DNA of 64,000 bases from Microstegium vimineum (GCA_022036555.1 CM039140.1:26803843-26867842); one strand, 5' to 3'. Counted from the stretch's first letter, positions 46,228 to 59,679 are shown. A program made the numbers and translations. Notes: generated by a model not told the origin, from the letters alone.

Positions 46228-46690
46228 CACTACCGAAAATCGGCGCGTTGCCGAGTGCCTAGCAATTTGCCGAGTGCTTTCCGTCGGGCACTCGGCAAAT
46301 GGTTCATTTGGCGAGTGTCGCACTCGGCATATTATAACATTTGGCAGGAGCCACTTTTGCCGAGTGTTTGGCACTCGGCATATTATAACACTCGGCATAA
46401 TATCCTTTGCTGAGTATCGAGCACTCAGCAATGTATGGCACTAGGCAAAAGGTCTCTTTACCGAGTGTCGGGCACACGGCAACGCCGACACTCGGCAGAC
46501 GACGTTAGGAGCCGACGCCGTCAGTGGTTTGCCGAGTGTCGCCGTTAGGCACTCGGCAACCTAAGCCTTTTGCCGAGTGTCACCTTTAGGCACTCGGCAA
46601 CTCTGGAGGTTTGCCGAGTGTCTGGAGCTATACACTCGGCAACTCTAGACGTCTGCCGAGTGTTTTCTCTGGCACTCGGCAAACCTGAAT
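46228..46690. repeat. CACTA element 3 left subterminal repeats
   Basis: About a dozen copies of tttgccgagtg or its inverse, often as paired inverted units enclosing 20-40 bp. A second small cluster sits at 47502-47620. Confidence 0.85.
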
Positions 46691-48940
46691 TTTTCCTTCT
46701 TAGTTTGGTCAGCAAACTTTTTCTACTATCCTTCAATAGTACGTAGAACTACATGTTTAGATATGACAATTTTATCCATGTGTTTGCTATATTTAGTTAG
46801 TTTTTTTAATTAAGTGAATTATTTGACCCAAGTCAAATTTGAACTACAAGTGATTCAAATAATGAAAAAATTGATTGAAAAAATATTATCCATATTATTA
46901 AGCATAAGTTGAGTTCATATGTGGTAAAGTAAAACAGGAACTCCACATATTGTTCATGAAACATGATCTCAAACATGTGTTAGAATTGATTAAAAAATCT
47001 ATAAATAGAAAATGGACTCCAAAAATTATAAAATTTATCATGGAGTCATTATATCATATTTAGAACATGTGATAAAAAATTGGGATGATTTCGCAAAAGT
47101 TATCACATACGTGTCTTACAAATCCAATCATCTTCGATAATGTTTCATATCACTTAGAGGGATTGAGTAGGATTTGAATTGAAATCGAAGCTAAAATTCA
47201 AATTTGACTTCAAAACTTTTCGTACAGACAATACAAAACATATATGGTGTGATGTCAAGATTTGATAATTTTTTGAAACCGTTTGATATTTTTTTTTAAT
47301 TTTTAGTCACAACTATATTATTTATGTAAAATTTGAATTTTTAGTTCTAAGTACATGAAATAATAGTAAAATGTTTGTATATATGAGCATAAAATATATA
47401 TTTTTAAAGGAATTTGACAAGGTATTTTAAAATGCCATTTGAAAAAGTATATTAAAAGACATAAAAGAAAGAAAAAGAAATATAAAATTTAAAAATTAGA
47501 TTTGCCGAGTGCCAGAGGGGAGAAACTCGGAAAGGGCGCCGTTTGCCGAGTGCCAACCCTAAGACACTCGGCAAAGGGTCTTTACCGAGTGCCAGATTGG
47601 CGGCACTCGGCAAAGAATGGATTTGAATACCCAGACTTAGCCGTTTTTTTCGGCCGCGCGCTCACACACACAAACACACGCACACACACACAAACGCTCG
47701 CAGCACCCCGCCCGCCGGCGCCGCGCAGCACCCCGCCCGCCGCCGCCGCCTCGCAGCACCCTGCCCGCCGGCGAGCCCGCCGGTGAGCTTGCACCTGCCG
47801 CCACCACCACCCCCACTCCCCCCCGCCGCTGCCCTGCCCCCATCCCCTCTCCTCCCACCGCTGCCGCCCCGCCCCCACCCTACTGCTCCCCCGCCGCCGG
47901 CCCCACCCCCACCCTGCTCGAGCTCCGCCGGAGCTTGGCCCGAGCCCCGACCTCGCCCCGCCCCGCCCCGCCCGAGCCCCCTCCTCCACCCCCTCCCCTG
48001 CCCATCCCGTCGATCGCGCGGTCCCACCCCCTCCCCAGCCGGTGCGGCCCCCACCCCCCTACCCCTACCCCCACCCCCAGCCGTACGCCCATCCCCACTG
48101 AGGCCCCCATCCCCACCCACTCCCACCGATCAACATACAGAGAAGGAAGAGTAGGGGAAGAGAAGGAGAAGAAGAAGAAGAAGAAGAAGAAGAAGAAGAA
48201 GAAAAGAAGAAGGATAAGAAGGGAGAAAGGGAAGAGAGGAGGAGGAAGAAGAAGGAGGCCGACAAGGAGAGTAGGACACCGAGGAGGAGAAGGCCGGGGA
48301 GGACGTGCCTCCGTTGCCACGTCCCGTCCCGACGCAGCCACCCATCGCCGCTGTCCACCGCCCAAGGTATGAATTATAAGAGATATTAGTTGTAGTTGTA
48401 GTTGTAGTTGCGGTAGTGGTAGTGGTAGTGGTATAGTGGTAGTGATACCGGTAGCAGTAGTGTGGTAGCGGTAGGGTTAGTGGTAGTGCCCATCTTGATT
48501 CGTTATGAGCATGGATTCAACCTATATATGTGTGTGGTTGTCGGCCATCGAGCCTTTGACATGTGTGTTTGCCGGCCATCGTGCCATTGTTTTATTGCAG
48601 GTTTTGGAAACCTCACCATGCAGGGGAGGTTCTGCCGAAATTTTGACTTATGTTATTCTTTTTTCTTTTGCAGAAGGAAGGGGAGAAAGGAGCAGAGGCG
48701 ATCTCTACATGCACCGCGTCGCCTCGCCACTGCACCGACTCACCACGGCTCCGCTAGCCTGACTCCCCCACCACCAAAGGTGTAACCTCTCTTTGCTTAT
48801 CATGGTCGTGCATCATGTAACTAGTTAGGTGTCTCCCGTTCGAAAGAGATATGGTTGGAAATATGTAATTCTTTGCACATCTATAACCATATCTGTTTCG
48901 AATTGTCCACGTTTCCATGGACAACCCATGTGTGCGTAGA
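46691..48940 (+). other. CACTA element 3 leader: AT-rich, then CpG-rich with simple repeats
   Basis: Bases 46691-47500 are AT-rich without genes. Bases 47640-48370 are very GC-rich with (CA)n, CCG runs and a (GAA)n tract. They look like a promoter and first exon (cccaag|gtatg, donor near 48367). A GGTAGT-repeat follows at 48388-48480. Possible further short exons lie at 48601-48660 and 48675-48780. Long Pro- or Gly-rich ORFs on both strands come from base composition. Confidence 0.45.
48166..48202. repeat. (GAA)n microsatellite
   Basis: About 12 GAA units in a row within a purine-rich stretch of the element 3 leader. Confidence 0.9.
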
Positions 48941-48949
48941 GGAGGTTAG

Positions 48950-49789
48950 TTTCCATGGTCTGCTCTGACCACCGAGGATCTTGATGGAGAGGTCATCATG
49001 AGGTTGGGAGGTGGCAAGAAGCATGGGCGGTACTGGATTGCCGACGGTGCACTCGACATAGCCAGTACGCCCAGTCTCAGCCAGATTAAAGCGAGGGGCA
49101 GATCGGGCCCGGTCATACGCGAGCGCCCAAACACCTCACAGCAGCAGATGTAGCACTCCAGGTTATTTCTATTTTATTTGTCGTTCATTGATGTGCTTTA
49201 GCTTTGCATTCGTCTAACATTTGAATGAAATGTTAGGCCTAGCTGGAGGATGAGAGGAGGCGACGGGAGGAGCTGGAGGCGAGGATGGAGGCTGATCAAC
49301 AGGCGGCGGAGGTTGAGCGACAGGTGGTGGTGGAAGAGCGAGTAGTCCACCATCAGAGTCTGCAGAAGATGATTGAGTACATGCAGAGCCTTGACATCGC
49401 TTAGGGTATGGCTCCTCTGTCTTTGGAGCTGCCTCCACGTCCACCTCCACCTCGACCTATGTACTTCAGCACTCCTGTGACTATGAATGTAACCTAGAAT
49501 ACTTCGAATGTTAGAATCTTATAGTTCACTTTTGTAACACATGCAACCTCTTTTACTTTGTGCAGAATCAATCGGCGGCATCAAATGCTTTGCCTGCTGG
49601 CTTTGCAGCTTCGCCGGGCTATGGACCTTTCCCGAAATTAGGAGGATCGCCGGGCTATGGAGCTTCGCCGGGGTTGGGAGGATCGCCGGGCTTGGGAAGA
49701 GGATCGCCGGGCTTGGGAGGAGGATCACCGGGCTTGGGTGCTTCGCCGGGATCAGGTTGTGGACCTCGTGACCCTGGACCCTCGTCGTG
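48950..49789 (+). pseudogene. En/Spm (Ptta-type) accessory protein, C-terminal part
   Basis: Three exons can be followed. About 48950-49160 has the conserved GKKHGRYWIADGALD block of the plant Ptta/En/Spm family. 49235-49491 is a charged coiled coil (LEDERRRREELEARMEADQ) followed by a Pro-rich stretch. 49566-49789 is a Gly/Pro-rich tail with SPGLGG repeats, ending in TGA at 49787. TAG stops interrupt at about 49151, 49238 and 49403, each readable as a CAG-to-TAG change. The N-terminal half is missing or unrecognisable. The gypsy element lies 174 bp past the stop, in the 3' trailer. Confidence 0.7.
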
Positions 49790-49963
49790 ACCGTTTTGGA
49801 TTGAACTTTGGATGTTTTGTGAACTGTGGATGCATTGTGGTGTTGAACTATGGATGAATTGGCACATATTGTGAGATACTATATGTGATGTTTGTGATAT
49901 CTGTGTTGTTTGTGATGTGATGCATGTTGTTTGTGATATATATGAGTTGCTTCTGATATATAT

Positions 49964-52900
49964 TGTGATAGAACCTCTTAAGAACAGAGCCCACTTGCCA
50001 GGATGAATGTCCATCTGACTTAATCCAAGACAAATGATCCAAGTCTTAATTAGCCCATCAGGTGTCACCACTTTGCAGCGGGTCATTCACCTCTTTCCGA
50101 ACAGGATCTCCTCATTACAAACATTGCAAAAGTAATACAATAATTTAATTTACATCAAAGTAGCAGAAATTTGAAGTCATATTATAAACCATAAGTTTTG
50201 AAACCTAACTTAATTGTCATACGATAAAATTACATCAAGCTGCTGATAGAGTTTAAACAAAGCAACCGAGGTACTCTTACCCAAGAGTCAAGCAAAGACT
50301 TTTCATTCATCATCTTCATCCACAGTGACCACGGTCATGCAGCACGAAGCCACACAGACCGGGCTGTGGCCCTCATCTGCAACAGGGGTTAACAAACCCT
50401 GAGTACGGGAGTACTGAACAAGACTTATCCGACAAAAGAAAAATATTTGGTGGACAAAAGGTATGCAAGTCATAGGATTCAAGGTGGGGTTTGCAAGAAT
50501 CAAATATTTTGCATAAATGAGCATTTTATAAAACAATTGAAATTCATTTAATTCGTTCATAAGATTACTCAAGAACCGATCTAGATGTATGATCGATAAC
50601 AAGGTAATAAGTCATCCATGAAAGGAAGCAACAAGTATCCAGTTTAAGTGTATTACTATGATGTGGTAGTCAGAGTCGTGTTTCCATACCCAAGGAACAC
50701 GACGATTCGAATCGATTAAACCCAGCGGTGACTTCCTTATCATGACATATACAACACTAAAGCACGCATATGACTACTTTTCCCTAGATCCTCCATCCGA
50801 GAATGGGGGCCCGCCACTCGAGAGCACAGTACACCTCCATCCAGTTCCTCGAACTTGGAGGGTACACACTACTCTCTCCATCTCTCCACTCCCAGTGCGG
50901 GTTAACCGCCCTTTAGACTGGATTAGCCAGAGTCTAGCTTCCCCAAAGGTATATGATAAGTACTCCAAAGTCACGGCTCTTGGACACCCACACCGGACGG
51001 TTCCTAATGACACAGGCGGAAAGAATCCGCTCACCAGTCACCACTGATGGCTCCTAAACACCGTGTTCGCCCGGTCCCGATTATTACTTCCAACAACATT
51101 CCTTTTTCCCAAAAGATCATAACCATTTGACGAAGCAATACGCTATGGTAAGTGACTGGAAATCACCTACTTTAAAAGTTCTAAGCATACTAAGCATGTT
51201 TAGCCAAAAAATTTTATCTTTAAACAAGTGTCAAGGTGTAGGTACAATAACACAAGGATAAGGCTATGCATCAACTAGGAATTTAATAAAGTACGATAAT
51301 GCAATAATATAACCATAAGTGTATTTAAAGCAATCATTTTAAATACAAGGAAAGGTTTGAATGCACTGGGGCTTGCCTTGGCTGGAGGGATACGCGAACT
51401 CTGGCTCAGATTCAACAAGAGAGAAAACCCCTTCACTAGAGGGATTATCCAACCCAACCAACGAACAATCTACACGATATAATGACATGCTTAGATGATG
51501 CTTGTAATGATAGACATGATGCTTCGCAACACACAAACATGTACTAAGAGATGAACAAAACAGTTTACAATCTTGAGTACAACTTACCTTCATGAAACTA
51601 AACTAAACTAGAGCACAAAGCAATTTAATTAACCCTATTTAACTTGATTATCTAGGTTAATAATTATATCCAAAAGAACTGAGCAAACAACACTACATTA
51701 TACATGTCCATACTGTAGTTGTCACTGGACAATGACCATTTGCATCAAACAATCCAAAATCACACAAAACCTAAAATCATTAGGGTTACTAATCATTCTA
51801 TTATTAATTAAACAAAAAGCTATGTTTAACAGTTCATCCAAAAATTCCCAAACTTTTTGTACAGCAAGGTATAAGTGTATAAAGGTTACACAAAAAATTT
51901 TAGAATTTTTGGAACAACATACAAAGCATGAAAAATCATGAAAAAGCCATTTTTCATTTACTTTGAGCATTTTTACGGGATTAAAAATATACTGGACATG
52001 CACATTTCATATTTTTCATAAATACTACACATCAAAGAGAGTATACACAATTTTTTTGCAGAATTTATATATGCACAGAAATAAATATACAAAAATAACA
52101 AAACACAAAACTGTTCAAAACAGAAAAAGGAAAACCCCTTTAGAAACGGACGCTGACAGCTGGGTCCCGCGTGTCAGCGACACAGAGCAGAGCAGCGGCG
52201 CCGGTGACCAAAGAACACGGTGGCGAGTCGCCGACGGTGAACCAAACGTTCAACCGACTCGTGCGCTGGACTCTACACATCGCCCTGAACCCAACGAGGT
52301 ACGACACGGCCAACTCTAACCCTCGCATCGACCTCACCGGCGACGATGGCGGCACCCCGCGCGCGGCCGCACATATGCCGGCAAGTACATACATGCGCCG
52401 GAGAAACCAAGCACCCCAGCAGACTCAGCGGCCCCCAAACAACGCGAAGCACAAGAAAAACGAGGCAAAACCCTAACATATCGACCTCGCCGACGGCCAT
52501 GGCGCACGGCCGAGATCCGCGCAACGTACGCTGGCCAAATGACGCATGCACTCGAACAACCAACACCGCGAAAGGATGCACGAAGGCTATGCGAAGCTAG
52601 TGCAAGACTCAGACGCGAAAAAGACCAACTAACGATCTCTCACGGCGGTGAGCACCGATGCGGCGGCGCTGACACGCCAGAGCGAACACGAACCACGGCT
52701 ACGGTTCGGAATTAGCTACAACCAGCTACTCTACCAGCACCAGGAGCTTACCCGAACACGAAGCGCTCGCTAACTCGGCCAGAGATGAAGTAAAGGGTGC
52801 TGGCGACGGAGACCGTGCCGGCGGAAGTAGGAAGCCGAGCGGCAACGTCAATGTTCCCGGAGCTGTAGACCACCAAAGAAGAAACTGCGAGGTGTTCGAG

Positions 52901-53913
52901 GATCAGTGACGAACGAAGAAGGAGAAACAAGAAAGAAAAAGACAATGTGGCTCCTGTGTAGCCCGGACGACAACGGACCAGAGCGGCGGCGCTCTCGCCA
53001 GAGCCGAGGAAGAAACGGTCACGCCGGACAAAGACGACTCGGTTGCTTCAACCAGCTCTCGCGGAAGATGTGCGAGGTTGAGGCGAAGACTTTGCGACAG
53101 GATTGGAGGCTTCCCAGTGGTTAACGAGCTCGGGTGAGCTCGTCGATGCGGAGCGCTCCCGCGGCGGAGCAGAGCAGAGCGAGGGCACGACGTGGAAAGG
53201 GAGGCAAGGGTGAACAACGTCCTGTTTTGAAGACGACAACGGAGCTGTGGCATTGCTACGCACATGACGCGACACTAGTTGAGGGAAGGAGGCGCGCGGT
53301 GGCGTCGGCAGGTTGCCGGCCAGGTCTCGGCGCCGAGCTCACTGCACCGACATGCAGGTGTTCGGTGAAATGCATGAACTGCCCCTGGGATTGTTTTGCA
53401 ATTTTCTCAAGCTTCCAAGGGTTTGCATGAAAAACTTTGAATACCAAAGTTGCTCAAACTTTCATGATCTACAACTTTGACAATATGCACTTTTTAAAAT
53501 TTGGCCTAGAAATGAAAATGCATTTTTGAAATTTGAAACCCTTTTTAAAAGATTTACCCCTTTTTGAATTACTCTAAAAACTTGAATAACACTTGAAAAA
53601 TTGTAAACACAACAAATGCAATTCAAACTGAGCTCTACCACATTGCTTAAACAACCATATGCAAAAAAAACTTAGATTTTGAAAATCATGTTTAGGGTTT
53701 AATTTAACCCCTCTGGGAATTAGGGTTTGAAATAAAATTTGAAAAATTGAATTTGAATTCAGGACAAGCATTCTCACAATCTAGCTAAGCACAAATAATT
53801 AAACTAATTTTAGTTCAATGCATAGCAAGGTTCTCAATCAAGTGAATGATGATAAGTGCATATGATGACATGATCAAATTTTAATTAAGTGCTTAAACAC
53901 CAGGGGTGTTACA
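49964..53913 (-). repeat. gypsy 3' LTR (3,950 bp)
   Basis: In element sense it begins TGTAACACCCCTGG (53913) and ends TCTATCACA (49964). It contains two segments absent from the other LTR (about 51205-51486 and 51562-52035). CpG-rich ORFs at 52140-53450 are not considered genes. Confidence 0.92.
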
Positions 53914-53930
53914 ACCCTTCCCCCTTAAAG
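53914..53930 (-). other. gypsy polypurine tract
   Basis: On minus AAGGGGGAAGGGT lies directly against the start of the 3' LTR. Confidence 0.8.
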
Positions 53931-54043
53931 AAATCTCGTCCCGAGATTTAGGAGTGAAACAAATTAATGGAAAAGGAAATGTGTCAAACACCTTCTCTTT
54001 TTCATCTCTCATGTTACAACTATGACCAGGTCTTACAAACAGC

Positions 54044-57000
54044 TCAAACAATAGAAGCATAAAACTCTGGGAAATTCTCTAAAAGATAATCTTCAGATTC
54101 CCAAGTAGCTTCTTCCTCTGAGTGCTGATTCCACTGAACCTTGTAGAACTTGATGGTATTGCGACGAGTAATTTGATCTTTCCGATCAAGAACCTTTACA
54201 GGATACTCGGAGTATGTCACATCAAGTTCTAACTGCACTTTCTCGACTTCAATGATCGTATCCTTAACTTGAAGACATTTCTTCAACTGGGATACATGGA
54301 ACACATCATGAATGGCGGATAGAATGTCAGACAACTTTAAACGATAAGCCACCTTGCCAATGCATTCCAGAACTAGGAATGGATCGACATAACGAGGTGC
54401 TAACTTGCCTTTCACCATAAACCGTGAGATTCCTTTCATACGTGTGACTTTTAAGTACACGTGATCTCCGGGTTGGTATTGGAGCGACCTTCTTCTTTTA
54501 TCAGCGTAGCTCTTTTGCCTAGATTGGGCGATCTAAAGATTGATACAAATCTTCTTAACTTAATCTTCAGCTTCCTTAACCAAGTCAACACCAAAGAACT
54601 CGCGTTCTCCAGGTTCTGGCCAATTAAGAGGAGTTCTACAACCTCGACCGAACAAAGCTTCAAATGGCAACATTTTTATGCTCTGCTGGTAACTATTGTT
54701 ATAAGAGAACTCTGCCAAAGGTAAACATTCATCCCACTTCTCGGCAAAGTTGAGCACACAACATCTCAAAAGGTCTTCAAGAATCTGATTTACTCGTTCA
54801 GTTTGGCCATCAGTTTGGGGATGATAAGCCATACTGTATAGAAGTCTAGTACCCAAAGATTCATGGAAATGCCTCCAAAAGGCCGAGACAAACTGAGTTC
54901 CACGATCAGAGACAATGGTTTTGGGAATACCATGCAAGCTCATGATTCTTGATTGATACAACTTAGCGTAGGCAGACACCGGATACTGCTTTTTCACTGG
55001 TAAAAAGTGAGCAACTTTGGTAAGGCGATCAACAATGACCCAAATAGAGTCATAACCTTAAGAGGTTCGAGGTAAACCCAGAACAAAGTCCATACTGATA
55101 TCCTCCCATTTCCAAGCTGGAACTGGCAAGGGTTGAAGCTGACCTCTAGGTTTCAAACGTACTGATTTCACTTTCTGACAAGTGTCGCACTTAGCCACAT
55201 AGCCTGCTATTTCAATCTTCATCTTTGTCCACCAGAATTTTCACTTCAGATCTTGGTACATTTTGTTGCTTCCAGGATGAATAGACAAACGAGAAGTGTG
55301 ACCTTCATCAAGAATAGCTAGCCGCAACTTGGGAACTTTGGGCACCACAAGACGATCTTTGAACCAAACCACATCAGATTCATCTAATTTAAAACAAGTA
55401 GGTGTCCCAGATTTCACCTTTGCTTTAAGATGTGCGATGCCTTTGTTGGTCTTTTGAGCCTCAATAATTTGATCACGAATGTTGGGTTCTACCGATATGT
55501 TAGCTAGACTGCCATGTTGAACCATAGATATGTCTAACTTTTCTAACTCATAACAGAGTGTGGAATCTACCGCCTTTAGGCTCAGACAGTTGCAACTACC
55601 CTTACGACTTAAGGCATCAGCTACAACATTTGCTTTGTCTAGATGGTAATGCACTTCAAGATCATAATCTTTAATGAGCTCCGACCATCTTCTTTGCCTC
55701 ATATTCAGCTCACATTGAGTGAATAGATACTTCAAACTTTTATGATCAGTATAGATATGGCAAAGGTTGCCCAGAAGATAATGTCGTCAAATCTTCAAAG
55801 CGTGGACAACTGCCGCTAACTCCAGATCATGAGTTGGATAGTTCTCTTCATGTTTCTTCAACTGCCTAGAAGCATAAGCAATGACTCTTCCTTCTTGCAT
55901 TAAGATACACCCGATACCAATACCGGACGCATCGCAATATATATCGAAGGGCTTTTCAATATTAGGTTGAGCTAATACTGGAGTTGTAGTCATTAACTTC
56001 TTCAAGGTATGAAAAACTCCTTCACACTCATCAGACCACACGAACTTGGTTTGGTTCTTTAGTAAACTGGTAATGGGCTTCAAGACTCGAGAAAAGTCTG
56101 GAATAAACCGACGATAATAACCAGCCATACCGAGGAAACTTCGAACTTGATGGACTGTCGTTGGTGGCTTCCAATCCAAAATGTCCTTCACCTTGCTAGG
56201 ATCAACTGCCACTCCTCCATTGGACAAGACATGCCCTAGGAATTGTACTTCTTTCAACCAAAACTCGCATTTGCTGAACTTAGCATAAAGTTGATGCTCT
56301 CGCAATCGAGTTAAGACGATCCTAAGATGACGGACATGCTCTTTTTCATTCTTAGAATAGATAAGAATATCATCAATGAAGACGACAATGAACTTGTGCA
56401 GCTCTAGCATGAACACTGAGTTCATTAGATACATGAAGTATGTCGGTGCATTGGTCAAACCAAACGACATTATGAGATATTCATAAAGTCCATATCTAGT
56501 GGTAAACGTCGTCTTGGGGATATCTTCAGGTCAGATCTTGATCTGATGGTACCCTGACCGCAAGTCGATCTTGGAGAACACTGTAGCACTAGCAAGTTGA
56601 TCAAAGAGAAGATCAATCCGCGGCAAGGGATACTTGTTCTTGATGGTCACCTCGTTCAAGGGACGATAGTCAACGCACATACGGAGAGTATGATCCTTCT
56701 CCTTCACGAAAATGGTAGGACAACCCCATGGCGATGAACTAGGTCGAATGAAACCTTTATCGAGCAACTAATTGAACTGAGTCTTCAACTCTGCTAGCTC
56801 TTTGGGAGGCATTCGATAGGCCCTTCTAGAGATAGGTGCGGTGCCAGGCTTTAACTCTATAGAAAACTCAACATCTTTATCGGGAGGTAAGCCAGGTAAG
56901 TCATCAGGAAAGACATATGGAAACTCGCGCACTACTGGAATATCATGTACCCCAACTATAGCTGTAGCACAGACTCTTCCTACTTCCCTTTTTGGCACAG

Positions 57001-57410
57001 AAAGCTAAATCAAGAGTTGAGATTTACTGTTTGGCACATCTACCTTGATAGTTCTGTTTAACACATCGATCACAGCTTTGTGCTGCTGCAACCAATTCAT
57101 CCCCAGGATCACATCTAAACCCTGGTTAGGAAGCACTACCATGGTCATGGGGAAAGATATGCCCACCTAGACTCAAAGATACTTGATAAACCAATTCTCT
57201 AGTTACGATACGACCACCCGGTGTTTGCACATAAAAGTCCATTTTTAACTCAGACAAAGGAATGCTATGCTTGAGCACAAATGACTTATCAATAAGGGAA
57301 TGTGATGCACCAGAATCAAAGAGAATAATTGCAGGATGATCGTTGATAGGAAACGTACCCTGCAACACGGGTTCCCCTTCTGGCATTCCTTCACCCTGGG
57401 CATGAAACAC
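54044..57410 (-). pseudogene. gypsy Pol (PR-RT-RNase H-INT-chromodomain), with premature stops
   Basis: Protease (LFDSGASHS, ~57315), reverse transcriptase (RMCVDYRPLN, ~56680; FIDDILIYS, ~56390), RNase H (YCDASGIGIG, ~55930), integrase (SDRGTQF core, ~54905; HPQTDGQTERVN, ~54820) and a C-terminal chromodomain (KVQWNQHSEEEATWE, ~54120). One frameshift lies near 57158 (a C run). From 57005 to 54044 there is no frame change but stops at 57005, 56768, 56531, 55787, 55241, 55058, 54560 and 54533. The element cannot make its own enzymes. The chromodomain in chromoviruses is thought to steer integration to marked chromatin. Confidence 0.88.
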
Positions 57411-57422
57411 TCGCCCAGTTTT

Positions 57423-58493
57423 CTATTCATTCTTGTTCTTCTGATTCTCAGCACTGCCACCCTGCTTCTGCTGTTGCTAATTCCCAGCAAACTTCTGATT
57501 GTACTACTTCGGAAGAGGACACACATTAGAATAATGCCCCACCTTCCCACAGTTGAAACAAGCATTGTTGGTTTGCTTGGCAACCACTTGATTGTTTGGA
57601 CCAGCATTCTGCCTAGGGTACTGAGAACCCCCAGAGAACTGCTGCCCAGACTGCTGCTGAGGAGGACGATACTGAAAGCGATTGTGGTTCTGAGGGTGGT
57701 AGATGATTTTCTGCCTCTTCTGATTACCACTAGAAGACCCAACAATAGCTTTCTTCTTCTTTGCCTCCCTATGGATGCGCAAAGAATTCTCAACAGAGAT
57801 AGTCATGCTTACCACCTCATGATAGGTAGCATTAGGATTGTGATTGAGCATAGTGTGCAACTTAGTTGAGAGCCCCCTGAGAAACCACCTCTTCTTCTTA
57901 GCATCAGTATTGACATGTTCCACAGCATACTGTGAAAGATGATTAAACTTGCCCACGTACTGTATAACTGTGGAATCTCCCTACTTCAAACTTAGAAACT
58001 CTTCCAACTTAGACTCCATGACACCATCAGGAATATAGTGTGCACGAAAAGCCTCACGAAACTCCGTCCAAGTGGCACGATGACCCGCAGGTTGCATGGC
58101 TGTAAAGGTCGACCACCAAGATCCTGCTGCACCACGAAGCTGTTGAGCTGCAAAAACTGGCTTCTGCACTTCTGTTTAATTGATAATTTCAAACTTCTGC
58201 TCTATGGTGTGGAGCCAATCATCAGCTTCCAAAGGCTCATCTGCCTTAGTGAACACCGGGGGACGCGTGTCGGTGAAATCGACATAAGTCGTCTCTTGAT
58301 TATTATTGCGACCCCGGTTTCCATGACCACCTTGCTGGTGATGTTGAGCTAGCTCATGCAAGAGGCGAGCATTATCCGCTAAAACTTTGATCAACGCAGC
58401 CAAAGTTTGTGCCAAGGTTGGTGGTACAGGGGTTGGAATAGGAATTTCCTCATCGTTTCCATCATGAGCCCCAGCATTGTTATGTCCAGCCAT
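57423..58493 (-). pseudogene. gypsy Gag, with premature stops
   Basis: Starts MAGHNNAGAHDG at 58493. It holds a Pro-rich head, the retrotransposon gag domain (from ADDWLHTIE to the WFLRGL segment) and a CCHC knuckle (CFNCGKVGHYSNVC, ~57545). Stops occur at 58176 (TAA), 57981, 57504, 57477 and 57423 (TAG). The reading frame has no indels. Confidence 0.85.
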
Positions 58494-58679
58494 CTGTTTG
58501 CACAAGCATACTTTTATTGAAAACACTAGCATAAAAGTACCAAAGTGCACCAACATATATTACATGACCATCATAACATAAAAGTGATGATAACTAAAGA
58601 GTTCTGAAAGCGATAAAGGTAGATTATATTACAAGATCTACTACTTGCATCCAAACTAGATAGCTAGGTGATACATGAT

Positions 58680-59339
58680 CTACTCGTCGTCACTAAGGAC
58701 CACAACCTCCATCTCCTGCTCGTCCTCAACGATCACCACTGGCTCTGGCCCAACTCCACCCTGAGCCTCAGGCGTGGGTGCAAAGAACTGGTCTATAAAG
58801 GACAGGTCTGCCTGAACAAGCTCTCCAAGGTCCTCTACCATGGCCTGCTACTGGTACTCTGGGTTCATTATGTTGAAGTGGTGATGAACCTCCTCATGAA
58901 ACACGTTGTTGTAGAACTCGAGGTTGCCTGCATAGTGCCCCAAGCTGAGGTACATGTCAGACAGAAGGTGCTCTCAGTCCTAGGCTTCATTCCTCTCTCT
59001 TAGATACTGGTACATGTGACCCTCAGCATAGGCCACCTCAGTCTCCTTCTGTGCCAGCTTCTCCTCCTTCTCTGTCAGTTGTGCCTGACACTCCTATAGC
59101 TCGGCCTCCATTGCCTCAACCTTGTCCTCCAGAGTGTCAGTCCTGCCAGCAAACTCGTCCATGTTTGCCTTCATCCGGCCCAGCTCGGTCCTCAGGTACT
59201 CGATCTTCGCCTTGCGATGAGCGCTGCGACTAGCACCCTGCTGGCTACTCTCACCAGCGTCTCCACGTGATGTCAGCCTGTAGCGAGGGATGCCCCACGG
59301 TCCGGAGAACTTGCGAGCCGTGCACTTAGTCCTGGCCAT
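58680..59339 (-). pseudogene. extra ORF upstream of gypsy gag (coiled-coil protein), with stops
   Basis: A frame of 219 codons starts at 59339 (MARTKCTARKFSGPWG) and ends at TAG 58680-58682 after a very acidic tail. It contains a charged heptad-like coiled coil (LRTELGRMKANMDEF...) in residues ~50-130. Four premature stops lie at about 59094, 58980, 58974 and 58847. Each fits a C-to-T or G-to-A change, and the frame has no indel. It lies between the primer-binding site and gag, on the same strand. An ORF in this place has been described in some rice gypsy elements of the RIRE3/RIRE8 group. Its function is unknown to me. Confidence 0.65.
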
Positions 59340-59659
59340 CCTATAGATAAGATTTTAAAAGAGGCAAGTAAGTAACATGATAAATTTTACTTGATTAAGA
59401 ACAAAATTTTAAACCTATCCCAAGTTGTATGATATGATGCATGATACGTTCCTACGAATATGGTAATATTTACATAACATATAAATAGGGCATATACATA
59501 AACCATATTCATACCATCAGCTTGATATTCCTAAGAACTACTCTCCTAACCTTGGAAAGAGATAAAAGATGAGTTAAAGAAATTTTTAGACTCAAATCAA
59601 ATTTTAATTTAAGATCCAAAAATGTTTTGAAAACTTTTACAACTGCAAGATTGGTAATA

Positions 59660-59679
59660 AGGAGAGCTTTCATACCAAC
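59660..59679 (-). other. gypsy primer-binding site
   Basis: Directly after the 5' LTR the minus strand reads TTGGTATGAAAGCTC. This resembles the initiator-methionine tRNA site TGGTATCAGAGC with two mismatches that may be later mutations. Confidence 0.6.

Noticed and set aside
46228..46690. Regular gccgagtg repeats resembling a CRISPR or satellite array
   Set aside because: They are inverted, irregular subterminal repeats next to a CACTA terminus with a target duplication.
47582..48372. Long overlapping Pro-rich (plus) and Gly-rich (minus) ORFs
   Set aside because: They arise from a CpG- and C-run-rich segment and a (GAA)n tract. No domain, no splice logic, and all frames are open together.
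52140..53450. Overlapping ORFs on both strands, repeated at 61125-62516
   Set aside because: Both sets are the same part of the gypsy LTRs. The frames differ between the two copies and have no family match.
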